Assembly: GCA_913775315.1 (NCBI GenBank)
Contig: CAJYIX010000013.1
Coordinates: 62,001-126,000, forward strand
DNA length: 64,000 bases
Origin: an uncultured Sphingomonas sp.
GTDB taxonomy: Bacteria > Pseudomonadota > Alphaproteobacteria > Sphingomonadales > Sphingomonadaceae
Direction: 5' to 3'
Every line of letters begins with the position of its first letter. Within the stretch, counting starts at the first letter, position 1. Below the pieces are notes generated by a model. That model was not told the DNA's origin, made no database searches, and saw only the letters and a list, made by a program, of their open reading frames with translations. Made by a program: the position numbers and the translations under genes. This document shows positions 9,511 to 19,065 of this stretch, piece by piece.

Positions 9511-9539
9511 TTGAAACCCGGTTCAGGTTTCAGTATAGC
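9511..9539 (+). promoter_or_regulatory. TonB-receptor promoter with embedded TetR-type operator
   Basis: TTGAAA (9511-9516) and TATAGC (9534-9539) are 17 bases apart, a good sigma-70 promoter pointing at the TonB receptor. A perfect inverted repeat, TGAAACC (9512-9518) and GGTTTCA (9526-9532) with a 7-base spacer, occupies the -35 element and the spacer. Repressor binding here would block the polymerase. The palindrome is also 11 bases from the tetR start, so autoregulation is likely. Assignment to this TetR protein is inferred from position. Confidence 0.65.
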
Positions 9540-9604
9540 CAAAGCGAACCACGCACAACCCGCCGGCAAAAGGCGGGATGCGGCACAGGGAGGGGATAAG
9601 GCCG

Positions 9605-12013
9605 ATGGCTCGCCTGAACACGCGTTTCGTCCAGTTTCTGACGCTCACCGCGGCGCCCGCCGCGCTTTTCGCCATGCCCGCCCACGCGCAGGACGTGCCC
9701 GCCGAGCCCGAGGCGCAGGCCGCCGCGACCGAGGCCGGCTCCGCCGCGATCGGCGACCAGGACATCGTCGTGACGGCCCAGCGCCGGTCCGAATCGCTGC
9801 TCCGCGTGCCGATCGCCGTCACCGCCTATTCGGGCGAGGCGCTGGAGGCGCAGGGCGCGATCGACCTGTCGGATATCGGAGACACGACGCCCAACGTGAC
9901 GCTGGAGCCGTCGCGCGGCACCAATTCGACGCTCACTGCCTTTATCCGCGGCGTAGGCCAGCAGGATCCGGTCCCCGGCTTCGAAAGCGGCGTCGGCCTC
10001 TATCTCGACGACGTGTATCTCAACCGGCCGCAGGCGGCGCTGCTCGACATCTACGACGTCGAGCGGATCGAGGTGCTGCGCGGGCCACAGGGCACGCTCT
10101 ATGGCCGCAACACGATCGGCGGCGCGATCAAGTACGTGACCCGCCGGCTGCCCAATGACTTCTCGGTCAACGCCCGCGCCACCTATGGCAGCTATGACCA
10201 GGCCGACGGCGTACTCAGCATCTCCGCCCCGCTGACCGACGGCATCCGCATCGGCGTCGCGGGCGCCCGCCTGTCGCGCGGCGGGTTCGGCGAGAACACG
10301 ACGCTCGGCATCGAGAACTACAACAAGGACGTGTGGGCGGGCCGCGGCACGATCGAGTTCGAGACGCCCGACAGCCGCCTCTTTGTCCGCCTGTCCGGCG
10401 ACTACACGCACGACAAGTCGAACGCGCGCAACGGCCATCGCCTGCTCCCGGGGCTCCTTTCGGGGGCGCCGGTGCTGGAAGACGTCTACGACACGCGCGC
10501 CGGCCTCGCCTTCCCGAAAAACGATATCGAGGCGGGCGGCCTCGCCATGAACATCAGCGCGGAGATCGCGACCGGCCTGACGCTGCGCAGCATCAGTGCG
10601 TGGCGCAAGGACAAGAGCCTGACGCCGATCGACTTCGACGCGCTGCCCAGCGTCGATGTCGACGTGCCCGCGGTCTATCGCAACGAGCAGTTGAGCCAGG
10701 AATTCCAGCTTGCCTATGAGAGCGACCGGCTGAAGGGCCTTGTCGGATTCTACTATCTCGACGCCCGTGCCTCTACCCGGTTCGACGTGATCCTCGCCAC
10801 CACTGGCCCCGCGCTCGGTCTACCGGTCGCCGCGGGCTTCGGGCAGCAGACCGCGGGCGACGTGCGGACCGACACCTGGTCGGGCTTCGCCGACTTCACC
10901 TTCGACGTGACCGACTGGCTCTCGCTGACCGGCGGAATCCGCTATACCAGCGACACGCGCAAATCGACGATCTTCAAGGCCAATCGCCTGGGCGGCGCGG
11001 ACCCGCAGTTCGGCGGGAACGGCGTCAATCTCGGCAATCCGATCACCAACTTCACCGGCGAGGCGACGTTCGAGAAATGGACGCCGCGCGCGGTCGTCAC
11101 GATCAAGCCCAGCGACACCTTCCTCGCCTATGCCTCCTACTCCAAGGGGTTCAAGGGTGGCGGCTTCGACCCGCGCGGCTCGGCCAATATCGCGCCGAAC
11201 AACAACGGCGTGCCCGGCATCCAGTATGACGACATCTACAACTTCTTCCTCTTCGATCCCGAAGAGGTAAACAGCTACGAAGTGGGCCTGAAGGGTTCGT
11301 TGTTCGACCGCGCCTTCACCTATGCGGTGACGGGCTTCTACGCCGACTACAAGAACGTGCAGGTTCCGGGATCGGTCGGCGTCGACGCCAATGGCGACGG
11401 CATCTTCGAGGGGTTCGCCGGCGTCACCACCAACGCCGCCGCCGCGACGCTGAAGGGTATCGAGGCGGAGCTCTTCGCCCGCCTCGCCCGCGATTTCGCC
11501 GGTGCGGGCAGCCAGGTCACGCTGTCGGGCACGCTCGGCTATATCGATGCGAAGTATGACAGCTTCATCGGCCCGGCGGGCAACCAGGTGGCCGATTTCC
11601 GCCGCATCCAGAACACGCCCGACTGGACGGTGTCGGGCACGCTCGGCACGATCCTGCCCATCGGGCCGGGCGAGCTCAATGCCTCGACCACCGTCAGCTA
11701 TCGCAGCGACACGACGCAGTTCGAGGTGCCCAATCCGTTCCTCGACCAGCCGGGCTATGCGCTGTGGGATGCCAGCATCAACTACCGCTTCGGCCCGGAC
11801 AATCGCTACTCGATCGGCCTCCACGGCAAGAACCTGACCGACGAGCGGTACATCACCTCGGGCTACCTCTTCGCGGTGTCGAACCCGCAGACCGGCCTGC
11901 CGATCATCACGCCGGCGGGCGGCATCACCCCGTCGTTGGGGCGAGAGGGCGTGGCGACCGCCTTTTACGGCAATCCGCGCCAGTTCTACGTGACGCTCGG
12001 GCTTAAGTTCTAA
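9605..12013 (+). CDS. TonB-dependent outer-membrane receptor (first copy)
   Basis: An 802-residue outer-membrane receptor. It has a signal peptide ending at AHAQ, an acidic Ala-rich linker, a TonB box-like DIVVTAQRRSES, a plug domain with IEVLRGPQGTLYGRNTIGGAI, and a beta-barrel ending in the aromatic C-terminal GLKF. I chose ATG at 9605 over the upstream frame opening because it begins the signal peptide. These large sphingomonad receptors usually import plant-derived or aromatic compounds rather than siderophores; the ligand is unknown. Its promoter overlaps a TetR-type palindrome, and an MFS importer gene follows after a hairpin. Confidence 0.93.
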   Translation: MARLNTRFVQFLTLTAAPAALFAMPAHAQDVPAEPEAQAAATEAGSAAIGDQDIVVTAQRRSESLLRVPIAVTAYSGEALEAQGAIDLSDIGDTTPNVTLEPSRGTNSTLTAFIRGVGQQDPVPGFESGVGLYLDDVYLNRPQAALLDIYDVERIEVLRGPQGTLYGRNTIGGAIKYVTRRLPNDFSVNARATYGSYDQADGVLSISAPLTDGIRIGVAGARLSRGGFGENTTLGIENYNKDVWAGRGTIEFETPDSRLFVRLSGDYTHDKSNARNGHRLLPGLLSGAPVLEDVYDTRAGLAFPKNDIEAGGLAMNISAEIATGLTLRSISAWRKDKSLTPIDFDALPSVDVDVPAVYRNEQLSQEFQLAYESDRLKGLVGFYYLDARASTRFDVILATTGPALGLPVAAGFGQQTAGDVRTDTWSGFADFTFDVTDWLSLTGGIRYTSDTRKSTIFKANRLGGADPQFGGNGVNLGNPITNFTGEATFEKWTPRAVVTIKPSDTFLAYASYSKGFKGGGFDPRGSANIAPNNNGVPGIQYDDIYNFFLFDPEEVNSYEVGLKGSLFDRAFTYAVTGFYADYKNVQVPGSVGVDANGDGIFEGFAGVTTNAAAATLKGIEAELFARLARDFAGAGSQVTLSGTLGYIDAKYDSFIGPAGNQVADFRRIQNTPDWTVSGTLGTILPIGPGELNASTTVSYRSDTTQFEVPNPFLDQPGYALWDASINYRFGPDNRYSIGLHGKNLTDERYITSGYLFAVSNPQTGLPIITPAGGITPSLGREGVATAFYGNPRQFYVTLGLKF

Positions 12014-12023
12014 AAGGGGGAAT

Positions 12024-12058
12024 GGGCGGGCGGCCTCGGCCGTCCGCCCTCCTTGTTT
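12024..12058 (+). terminator. Terminator after the first TonB receptor
   Basis: GGGCGGGCGGC and GCCGTCCGCCC (12024-12049) form a strong stem with one G-T pair and a short loop, followed by TCCTTGTTT. It lies 11 bases after the stop codon and should separate the receptor from the MFS gene, perhaps incompletely. Confidence 0.7.
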
Positions 12059-12119
12059 CAAGGCGCTTGGCATCGCGCGCGGTTCGCGTAAGCTCTGCCC
12101 AAACATTCGAGGATCGGGT

Positions 12120-13415
12120 ATGGCGAGCAGCGCAGCGGATGTACGGGGCCGGTTGACCGAAGTGACGCCCGGCTATCGCGCGCTCGTCCTCGCGATGCTG
12201 CTGGTTGTCTACACCTTCAACTTCCTCGACCGACAGATCCTCGGCATCCTCGTCCAACCGATCAAGGTCGAGCTCGGCCTGACCGACACACAACTGGGCG
12301 CACTTGGCGGCATCGCCTTCGCCATGCTCTATTCGACGCTCGCCATCCCGCTGGCGCTGATCGCCGACCGGACGAGCCGGAGCTGGGTCATCACCCTCTC
12401 GCTCGGTATCTGGAGCGCGTTCACGGCGCTGTGCGGCATGGCGACCAGTTTCTGGCAGCTCTTCGCGTTCCGCATCGGCGTGGGCGTGGGCGAAGCGGGT
12501 GGCGTCGCCCCCTCCTATGCGATGATCTCCGACTATTTCCCGCCGAACAGGCGCGCCAAGGCGCTCGCCATCTATTCGCTCGGCATCCCGATCGGGCTGG
12601 CGGGCGGGTCGATCCTCGGCGGGTACATCGCCGCGACCGTTGACTGGCGAACTGCGTTCCTGGTCGTGGGCCTGGCGGGCGTCGTCATCGCCCCGATCTT
12701 CCGCCTGATCGTGCGCGAGCCTGTGCGCGGGATGAGCGACCCCGTGCCCCCCTCGACCGAACGTGTGCCGGTCGGCCGCGTCTTCGCGATCCTGGCAAAG
12801 AAGCCGAGCTTCTGGCTGATGGGCTTCGCCGCGGGGTTCAGCTCGATGTGCGGTTATGGCCTTGCCTATTGGATGCCCTCGGTCCTGATCCGCAGCTTCG
12901 GGTTCGAGCTGTTCGATGCGGCGCTCTACATGGGGTCGGTGCTGCTGGTCGGCGGCAGTGCGGGGGTACTCTTGGGCGGCGTGCTCGCCGACAGACTCGG
13001 GGCCGCTGACAAGGGCGCCTATGCCAAGCTGCCGATGATCGCGTGGCTCATCACCGTGCCGCTGTTCGCGGGCGGGCTGCTGGCCAGCGGATCGCCCTGG
13101 CTCGCCTGGGCGCTGCTCCTCATTCCCAACGGCTTCAACATCCTGTGGCTGGGGCCGGTGACGACCGCGGTACAGGGCCTCGTCCCCCCACCGATGCGCG
13201 CGACGGCGAGTGCGTCGTTCCTCCTCATCAACAACCTTGTTGGCCTCGGCCTCGGCTCATGGATCATGGGCGCGATGGCCGATTCGATGAAGGTGTCGCT
13301 CGGCGACGATGCGCTGCGCTGGGCGGCGATCGCGGCGCTTGGGTTCTATCTGGTGGCGGCGGGGCTGATGGCGCTGGCGATCAAGCCACTACGCCGAGAT
13401 TGGCATTGCAGTTAG
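12120..13415 (+). CDS. MFS transporter, spinster-like/anion:cation symporter type
   Basis: A 431-residue protein with about 12 membrane helices. The first segment reads TFNFLDRQILGILVQPIK followed by LGLTDTQLGALGGIAFA, the conserved start of the MFS transporters that accompany TonB receptors in sphingomonad and Caulobacter uptake loci. The loop 2-3 motif IADRTSR and the conserved GVGEAGGVAPSYAMISDYFP segment are present. It probably carries across the inner membrane the compound that the adjacent receptor brings into the periplasm; this is inferred from gene order. A GAGGA ribosome site precedes the ATG. Confidence 0.87.
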   Translation: MASSAADVRGRLTEVTPGYRALVLAMLLVVYTFNFLDRQILGILVQPIKVELGLTDTQLGALGGIAFAMLYSTLAIPLALIADRTSRSWVITLSLGIWSAFTALCGMATSFWQLFAFRIGVGVGEAGGVAPSYAMISDYFPPNRRAKALAIYSLGIPIGLAGGSILGGYIAATVDWRTAFLVVGLAGVVIAPIFRLIVREPVRGMSDPVPPSTERVPVGRVFAILAKKPSFWLMGFAAGFSSMCGYGLAYWMPSVLIRSFGFELFDAALYMGSVLLVGGSAGVLLGGVLADRLGAADKGAYAKLPMIAWLITVPLFAGGLLASGSPWLAWALLLIPNGFNILWLGPVTTAVQGLVPPPMRATASASFLLINNLVGLGLGSWIMGAMADSMKVSLGDDALRWAAIAALGFYLVAAGLMALAIKPLRRDWHCS

Positions 13416-13458
13416 CGCCGCCTAGGTCTTTCCGCGTGGTCTAGCGAGCGGAGGGATC

Positions 13459-13989
13459 ATGAGCGCAATCATCAGCGGGTTGGTGGGCGGCGCGGTCGCA
13501 GCCGCACTCTGCTTGGTGGCAGAGCGCCGCCGCAGACCCGTCGATGTCGATCGCGCTGGATGGCGGTCGCTGCAGCCTGGACGCTTGATGGTCACAACGA
13601 TCGTCGAATGTTGCGCGATGGCGGCCTTGCCAATCTACATCCTGGGCACCGGCGGCTCGACCCGGCCCGACGTCGAAACCCAGAACCTGTTCGCGGTGCT
13701 ACTCGCGATCGGCTTTGCGTGCGCAGCCGGCTATACGAGCTGGGCGGCCTATGGTCAGGATGTCAGCTGGGACAATCGCATGCTGCGGGTCCGCGGCGCA
13801 TTCGGACCCACGAAGACGCGCCGACTGGAAAATGTAGTCGCGATTGCGATCGGCGACTGGTCCGGCCTGTACCGCGTTTCGTTCAATGACGGATCGACGG
13901 TGCGCTTCTCGTCACAACTGCGCGGCGCACGCGAATTGTCGTCGCTGATCACAGACCTGATGACGGAACCAAGACGCAAACGGCCTTGA
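13459..13989 (+). CDS. Membrane-anchored protein of unknown function with a PH-like C-terminal region
   Basis: I do not recognise a family. The 176 residues begin with a glycine-rich hydrophobic helix, then two further hydrophobic stretches (about residues 45-65 and 75-97). The last 75 residues are soluble and strand-rich (VSWDNRMLRVRGAFGPTKTRRLENV, then YRVSFNDGSTVRFSSQLRGARELSSLI), similar in pattern to bacterial PH-domain membrane proteins. A GGAGGGA ribosome site precedes ATG 13459. It faces uvrB tail to tail. Codon use looks a little less GC-biased than that of its neighbours. Confidence 0.7.
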   Translation: MSAIISGLVGGAVAAALCLVAERRRRPVDVDRAGWRSLQPGRLMVTTIVECCAMAALPIYILGTGGSTRPDVETQNLFAVLLAIGFACAAGYTSWAAYGQDVSWDNRMLRVRGAFGPTKTRRLENVVAIAIGDWSGLYRVSFNDGSTVRFSSQLRGARELSSLITDLMTEPRRKRP

Positions 13990-14009
13990 TCGAAGCGAGT
14001 GGACCGTCC

Positions 14010-16196
14010 CTACCGCTTCCCGGTCCACTTCCGCTTCGTCTTCCCGAACCGGTCCTTCCTCGTCCCCGGCTTGCCCTCGTTGGACCGCCCCATGATCGGC
14101 GCCTTGCGCTCATGATCCGGCAGCCCCAGCTCCTCCGCCTCCAGCGAGCGGATCTCGTCGCGGATGCGACCGGCTTCCTCGAACTCGAGGTCGGATGCGG
14201 CCTTGCGCATCTTCTTCTCCAGCTCCTCGATGTAGGCGCGCAGGTTATGGCCGACCATGTGCGGGCGGTCGTCGCCGATCTCGACCGTCACCTGGTCCTG
14301 TTGCGACACGTGCTTGATGATGTCGCCGATGTCGCGGCGGATCGTCTGCGGCGTGATGCCGTGCTCGGCGTTGTATGCCTCCTGCTTTTCGCGCCGGCGG
14401 CCGGTTTCGTTGAGCGCGCGCTCCATCGACCCCGTCATCTGGTCGGCATAGAGGATCACCCGCCCGTCGACGTTGCGCGCCGCGCGGCCGATCGTCTGGA
14501 TCAGCGAGGTTTCGGAGCGCAGGAACCCTTCCTTGTCCGCATCGAGGATCGCGACCAGCCCGCATTCGGGAATGTCGAGCCCCTCGCGCAACAGGTTGAT
14601 GCCGATCAGCACGTCGTACACGCCCATGCGCAGGTCGCGGATCAGCTCGATACGCTCCAGCGTCTCGACGTCGCTATGCATGTAGCGGACCTTGATCCCC
14701 GCCTCGTGCATATATTCGGTGAGGTCTTCGGCCATCCGCTTGGTCAGCGTGGTGACGAGCGTGCGGTACCCGGCCTCGGTCGTCTTGCGCGCCTCGACGA
14801 TCAGGTCCTGCACCTGCTCCTCGACCGGCTTGATCTCGACCGGCGGGTCGATCAGGCCGGTGGGGCGGATGACCTGCTCGACGAAGACGCCGCCGGTCTG
14901 CTCCATCTCCCACCCGCCGGGCGTCGCGGAAACGCAGACCGTCTGCGGCCGCATCGCATCCCATTCGTTGAAACGCAGCGGCCGGTTGTCGATGCAGCTC
15001 GGCAGGCGGAAGCCGTATTCGGCCAGCGTGATCTTGCGCCGATGATCGCCGCGCGCCATCGCGCTGATCTGGCCGATCGTCTGGTGACTTTCGTCGACGA
15101 AGAGGACGGCGTTCTCGGGTAGATATTCAAACAAGGTCGGCGGCGGCTCGCCGGGCAGGCGGCCGGTCAGGAAGCGGCTGTAGTTCTCGATCCCCGCGCA
15201 ACTGCCGGTGGCGGCGATCATCTCGAGGTCGAAGTTGGTCCGCTGCTCCAGCCGTTGTGCCTCGAGGAGCTTGCCCTCCGCCTGCAACTCCTTGAGGCGC
15301 TCGTCCAGCTCGTGCCGGATCGCGTGCGTCGCCTGCTTCATTGTGGGGCCGGGCGTCACATAATGGCTGTTGGCATAGATGCGGATCGAATTGAGGCTGG
15401 CGACTTTCTGGCCGGTCAGCGGATCGAACTCGGTGATCTCCTCGATCTCGTCGCCGAAGAAGCTGATCCGCCACGCACTGTCCTCATAGTGCGAGGGGAA
15501 GAGTTCGAGGCTGTCGCCGCGCACGCGAAACGCGCCGCGCTGGAAGGCGGCGTCGTTGCGCTTGTATTGCAGCGCGACGAGCTTTCGGATGATCTCGCGC
15601 TGGTCGTGCGTCTCGCCCTTCTTCAGGTCGAAGATCATCGCCGAATAGGTCTCGACCGAACCGATACCGTAGAGGCAGGAGACCGACGCAACGATCAACA
15701 CGTCGTCGCGTTCGAGCAACGACCGGGTGGCCGAGTGGCGCATCCGGTCGATCGCCTCGTTGATCGAGCTTTCCTTCTCGATGTACGTGTCCGACCGCGG
15801 GACGTAGGCCTCGGGCTGGTAATAGTCGTAATAGCTGACGAAATATTCGACCGCGTTATCGGGGAAGAACGACTTGAACTCGCCGTACAGCTGCGCGGCG
15901 AGGATCTTGTTGGGGGCCAGGATCAGCGCGGGGCGCTGCACCGCCTCGATCACCTTGGCCATGGTGAAGGTCTTGCCCGAGCCAGTGACGCCGAGCAGCA
16001 CCTGATCGCGCTCCCCCGCCTCCGCCGCCTCAACCAGTTCCTTGATCGCGGTCGGCTGGTCGCCCGAGGGGGTATAGTCGCTGACGAGCTTAAACCGCTT
16101 GCCCCCTTCCGCCTTGGGCGGCCGTGCGGGGCGATGGGGGACGAAGCTCTGCCCGGTTTCGGGCTCGGCCAGGCTGGTGCGGATCTGGATAGCCAT
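14010..16196 (-). CDS. uvrB: Excinuclease ABC subunit B
   Basis: A 728-residue damage-recognition helicase of nucleotide excision repair, partner of UvrA and UvrC. The Walker A motif GVTGSGKT is at residues 69-76. The beta-hairpin region ([18 protein letters not shown]) and the helicase motifs DADKEG and QTIGRAARN are present, and a C-terminal UVR domain ([20 protein letters not shown]) contacts UvrC. The N-terminal 35 residues and the basic tail ([11 protein letters not shown]) are longer than in E. coli, as is usual for alphaproteobacteria. I could not find a convincing GTTC-N7-GTTC LexA box upstream. Confidence 0.97.
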   Translation of the reverse strand: MAIQIRTSLAEPETGQSFVPHRPARPPKAEGGKRFKLVSDYTPSGDQPTAIKELVEAAEAGERDQVLLGVTGSGKTFTMAKVIEAVQRPALILAPNKILAAQLYGEFKSFFPDNAVEYFVSYYDYYQPEAYVPRSDTYIEKESSINEAIDRMRHSATRSLLERDDVLIVASVSCLYGIGSVETYSAMIFDLKKGETHDQREIIRKLVALQYKRNDAAFQRGAFRVRGDSLELFPSHYEDSAWRISFFGDEIEEITEFDPLTGQKVASLNSIRIYANSHYVTPGPTMKQATHAIRHELDERLKELQAEGKLLEAQRLEQRTNFDLEMIAATGSCAGIENYSRFLTGRLPGEPPPTLFEYLPENAVLFVDESHQTIGQISAMARGDHRRKITLAEYGFRLPSCIDNRPLRFNEWDAMRPQTVCVSATPGGWEMEQTGGVFVEQVIRPTGLIDPPVEIKPVEEQVQDLIVEARKTTEAGYRTLVTTLTKRMAEDLTEYMHEAGIKVRYMHSDVETLERIELIRDLRMGVYDVLIGINLLREGLDIPECGLVAILDADKEGFLRSETSLIQTIGRAARNVDGRVILYADQMTGSMERALNETGRRREKQEAYNAEHGITPQTIRRDIGDIIKHVSQQDQVTVEIGDDRPHMVGHNLRAYIEELEKKMRKAASDLEFEEAGRIRDEIRSLEAEELGLPDHERKAPIMGRSNEGKPGTRKDRFGKTKRKWTGKR

Positions 16197-16485
16197 GCCG
16201 CGAATATGCGAACGAAAGGAGGCCGGGGCAATGGGTCGAGCCCGCCTAAGCGAGGTCGGTCAGCCCTTCGCTCCCCCATCCGCGCGTTCATGCCGAGCCG
16301 CTCGGAAGGCGCGTCGCTACGCGACCTAGATGCGCCTCGTTGAGGTGGCGCAACCATTCCCAAAGGCAGACGGAGAGGCGAGGCCGACAAGCCGGCGGCG
16401 AACGCACGCGCAGCTAAAGACGATCGGGCAAGGCTATCGGCGCATCGTGCTAACCGAGACCCCGCGAAGCGCCTATCGTCCAACC

Positions 16486-16938
16486 ATGCCCATCAGCGCC
16501 GCGCCCCCGCCCGCCCTCGTTGCATTTCAAGCTCAGGCGCCGGCCGAAACACGCAACGCCGCGATCATTCGCGCGGCATTCGCGAATTGGAGCGCTGGGC
16601 GGGCCGCTATATTCGACCTGCTCGCCCCCGATTTTCGCTGGACGATCGCCGGCAGCGCACCGTCCGCCGGCACCTATGACCGCCAATCGTTCGACACCCT
16701 GCTCGCGCCGTTCAACGCGCAACTGGCGGCGCCGCTCAAGCCAACCCTGCAGATGCTGGTGGCCGACGGCGACCAGGTTGTGGTTCGCTTCACCGCGACC
16801 GCGCCGCTGAAAGACGGCGGCACCTATCGCAACGACTATGCCTGGTTCCTGACGATGCGCGGCGGGCGGATCGTCGCGGTGACGGCGTTTCTTGACCTTC
16901 CCGCCTTCGAGGCGGTGCGCGATCGCCCGGCCCGTTGA
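16486..16938 (+). CDS. SnoaL/NTF2-like fold protein (ketosteroid-isomerase-like)
   Basis: About 150 residues with an NTF2-like cone fold: an initial helix (NAAIIRAAFANWSAG), LLAPDFRWTIAG, a helix (YDRQSFDTLLAPF) and the terminal strand set QVVVRFTATAPLKDGGTYRNDYAWFLTMRGGRIVAVTAFLD. The LFxxDFxWTIxG pattern is typical of the small SnoaL-like proteins near bacterial housekeeping genes. The substrate is unknown. The ATG at 16486 starts the conserved part; the frame is open 156 bases further upstream, but that stretch is Arg-rich and looks non-coding. It converges on pyrC with a 15-base gap. Confidence 0.72.
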   Translation: MPISAAPPPALVAFQAQAPAETRNAAIIRAAFANWSAGRAAIFDLLAPDFRWTIAGSAPSAGTYDRQSFDTLLAPFNAQLAAPLKPTLQMLVADGDQVVVRFTATAPLKDGGTYRNDYAWFLTMRGGRIVAVTAFLDLPAFEAVRDRPAR

Positions 16939-16953
16939 GCAGCGGGACGACTC

Positions 16954-18279
16954 TCAGGCGAACTCCGTCCCCTCGAACTTCAGCGGCTCGCCTTGCGGGG
17001 TCCCCACCAGCGCATCCTCCCACATCGCCGTTTGCCCGCGGATGATCGTGCCGATCGGCTTGCCGGTCAGGTCCCAGCCCTCGAACGGTGACCAGCCGCA
17101 GCGCGACGCCAGCCAGTCGCTCGTCACCGTCCAGCGGCGCTTCAAATCGACCACGGTGAAGTCGGCGTCATAGCCGATCGCGATCCGGCCTTTGCGCACC
17201 AGCCCGAAGATGCGCTGCGGCCCCGCGCTGGTCAGGTCGATCAGCCGCTGCAGCGTCAGCCGCCCCTCCGCCGCATGGTTCAGCATCAAGGGCAGCAGCG
17301 TCTGCACGCCCGGCATCCCACTCGGGCTGGCGGGATAGGCGCGTTCCTTCTCTGCGATCGTGTGCGGCGCGTGGTCGGAGCCGATGACGTCGGGCACCCC
17401 CTGCCCCATCCAGTGCCAGAGGCCATCGCGGTGCGCGCCCGAACGGATCGGCGGGTTCATCTGCGCGTAGGTGCCGATCTTCGCGTACGCTTCCTCGCCC
17501 GCCAGCGTCAGATGCTGGGGCGTCACCTCGCAGGTGGCGATATCCTTGTGCTGCGCGAGCAGTTCCAGTTCGGCGGGGGTCGAGATGTGGAGGACGTGGA
17601 TGCGCCGCTTCGCCTCTCGCGCCAGCCTGAGGATGCGGCGCGTCGCCAGCATCGCACTTTCGTCATCGCGCCAGACGGGGTGCGAGGCTGGGTCGCCGTT
17701 CACCCGATGCTCGGCGGCGCGCTCGTTCATCCGCGCCTCGTCCTCGGCATGGATCGCGACGCGGCGGGTGCCCGACGCCAGCACCCGCGACAGCGCCTCG
17801 TCCTCCGCCACCAGCAGATTGCCGGTTGAGGAGCCCATGAAAATCTTGACCCCCGCGGTCCCCGGCATCCGTTCGAGCGCGCGCAGTTCCTCGGCATTCT
17901 GGCCCGTCGCGCCGACGTAGAAGGCGTGGTCGCACCACATGCGATGATGCGCACGGGCGAGCTTGTCGAGGATCGCGCCCTCGTTATCGGTATTGGGGTT
18001 GGTGTTCGGCATCTCGAACACCGCGGTCACGCCGCCCATGACGGCGGCGACGCTGCCGCTCTCGAGGTCTTCCTTGTGCTCCAGCCCCGGCTCGCGGAAA
18101 TGGACCTGGCTGTCGATGACGCCGGGCAGCACATCGAGGCCGGTGACGTCGATCGTCTCGCCCGCGTCCCCGCTCCCGCCGATCGCCGCGATCCGGCCAT
18201 CGCGAACGAACACATCGACCCTGGCCGGCCCGCCGGGCAGGTGCACGGTGCCGCCGGAAAGCTTCAGGTCGTAGGTCAT
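16954..18279 (-). CDS. pyrC: Dihydroorotase (class I type)
   Basis: A 441-residue amidohydrolase that closes carbamoyl-aspartate to dihydroorotate in pyrimidine synthesis. The carboxylated Lys lies in GVKIFMGSSTGN. Metal-site His residues lie in VLHISTP and HAEDE, and the catalytic Asp in VIGSDHAPH. In the usual metal-binding HxH of strand 1 the first His is replaced: the sequence is GVIDSQVHFREPG. I recall the same QVH in other alphaproteobacterial dihydroorotases, so this is probably a subgroup feature rather than a defect. A hydantoinase-like role is less likely given VTAVFEMPNTNP. Confidence 0.9.
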   Translation of the reverse strand: MTYDLKLSGGTVHLPGGPARVDVFVRDGRIAAIGGSGDAGETIDVTGLDVLPGVIDSQVHFREPGLEHKEDLESGSVAAVMGGVTAVFEMPNTNPNTDNEGAILDKLARAHHRMWCDHAFYVGATGQNAEELRALERMPGTAGVKIFMGSSTGNLLVAEDEALSRVLASGTRRVAIHAEDEARMNERAAEHRVNGDPASHPVWRDDESAMLATRRILRLAREAKRRIHVLHISTPAELELLAQHKDIATCEVTPQHLTLAGEEAYAKIGTYAQMNPPIRSGAHRDGLWHWMGQGVPDVIGSDHAPHTIAEKERAYPASPSGMPGVQTLLPLMLNHAAEGRLTLQRLIDLTSAGPQRIFGLVRKGRIAIGYDADFTVVDLKRRWTVTSDWLASRCGWSPFEGWDLTGKPIGTIIRGQTAMWEDALVGTPQGEPLKFEGTEFA

Positions 18280-18323
18280 GGCCGCCTCTTTCGCTGTGTC
18301 GGTCGAACCCTTACGTCCTCGCC

Positions 18324-19061
18324 ATGAGCGATGCCACCCACCTTGCCGACCGTTCAGTCATCCGCTTGTCCGGGGAGGACGTGCGCGGCTTCCTCCAGGG
18401 CCTCGTCACCCATGACGTTCGCGAACTGACCGAGGCGCAGCCGGTCTGGACGGCGCTGCTCAGTCCGCAGGGCAAGGCGCTGTTCGACTTCATCCTGTGG
18501 GCCGACGGCGACGACGTGCTGGTCGATGCCGAGGCGGCGCGGGCCGAGGCTCTGGCGAAGCGGCTGACGCTCTATCGCCTGCGCCGCGCGATCACGATTC
18601 AGGCCGAGCCCGCGCGGTTCGTCCACTGGTCGCCCGCCGGGCTCGACCAGCCCGCCGACCCGCGGCTGGCGACGCTGGGGCATCGCTGGCTGTCGGACGA
18701 AGCCGGAACGGACGCCAGCGAGGCGTGGCGCGCCCATCGCCTGTCGCTCGGAGTGACCGAGGGGGCGGGCGAACTCGGCGACGGCGAGACGCTGTGGCTT
18801 GAGGTGAATGCCCGCGAGCTCGATGGTGTGAGCTTCACCAAGGGGTGCTATGTCGGGCAGGAGAATACCGCGCGGATGCACCACCGCGCCAAGGTCAACC
18901 GCCGGCTGGTCGTCGCGCCGCTCGGCGAGCCGGGACCGCGGACGCGCGCGGTGTATCCCGACCTCGGTCTGATGGTCGAGCATCGCCGGGTCGAAGCGCT
19001 GGGCGATGCCCTCATCCCCGACTGGCTGGCGGCGGCGCTGCGCGAGGACAGCGCCGCCTGA
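18324..19061 (+). CDS. ygfZ: YgfZ/GcvT-domain folate-binding Fe-S assembly factor
   Basis: A 245-residue tetrahydrofolate-binding protein needed for maturation of some Fe-S enzymes. The family motif K-G-C-Y-x-G-Q-E is at residues 173-180, with Cys175 as the reactive residue. The N-terminus (RSVIRLSGEDVRGFLQGLVTHDV) is the GcvT-like folate-binding start. At 245 residues it is shorter than E. coli YgfZ (326), in line with the compact alphaproteobacterial form. It is divergent from pyrC by 44 bases and convergent with the FAH gene. Confidence 0.92.
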   Translation: MSDATHLADRSVIRLSGEDVRGFLQGLVTHDVRELTEAQPVWTALLSPQGKALFDFILWADGDDVLVDAEAARAEALAKRLTLYRLRRAITIQAEPARFVHWSPAGLDQPADPRLATLGHRWLSDEAGTDASEAWRAHRLSLGVTEGAGELGDGETLWLEVNARELDGVSFTKGCYVGQENTARMHHRAKVNRRLVVAPLGEPGPRTRAVYPDLGLMVEHRRVEALGDALIPDWLAAALREDSAA

Positions 19062-19065
19062 TCGG

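Noticed and set aside
16197-16485. Open frame upstream of the SnoaL-like gene (from 16330) and possible LexA site before uvrB
   Set aside because: Arg-rich non-conserved extension; no GTTC-N7-GTTC match. I see no gene in this 289-base gap.
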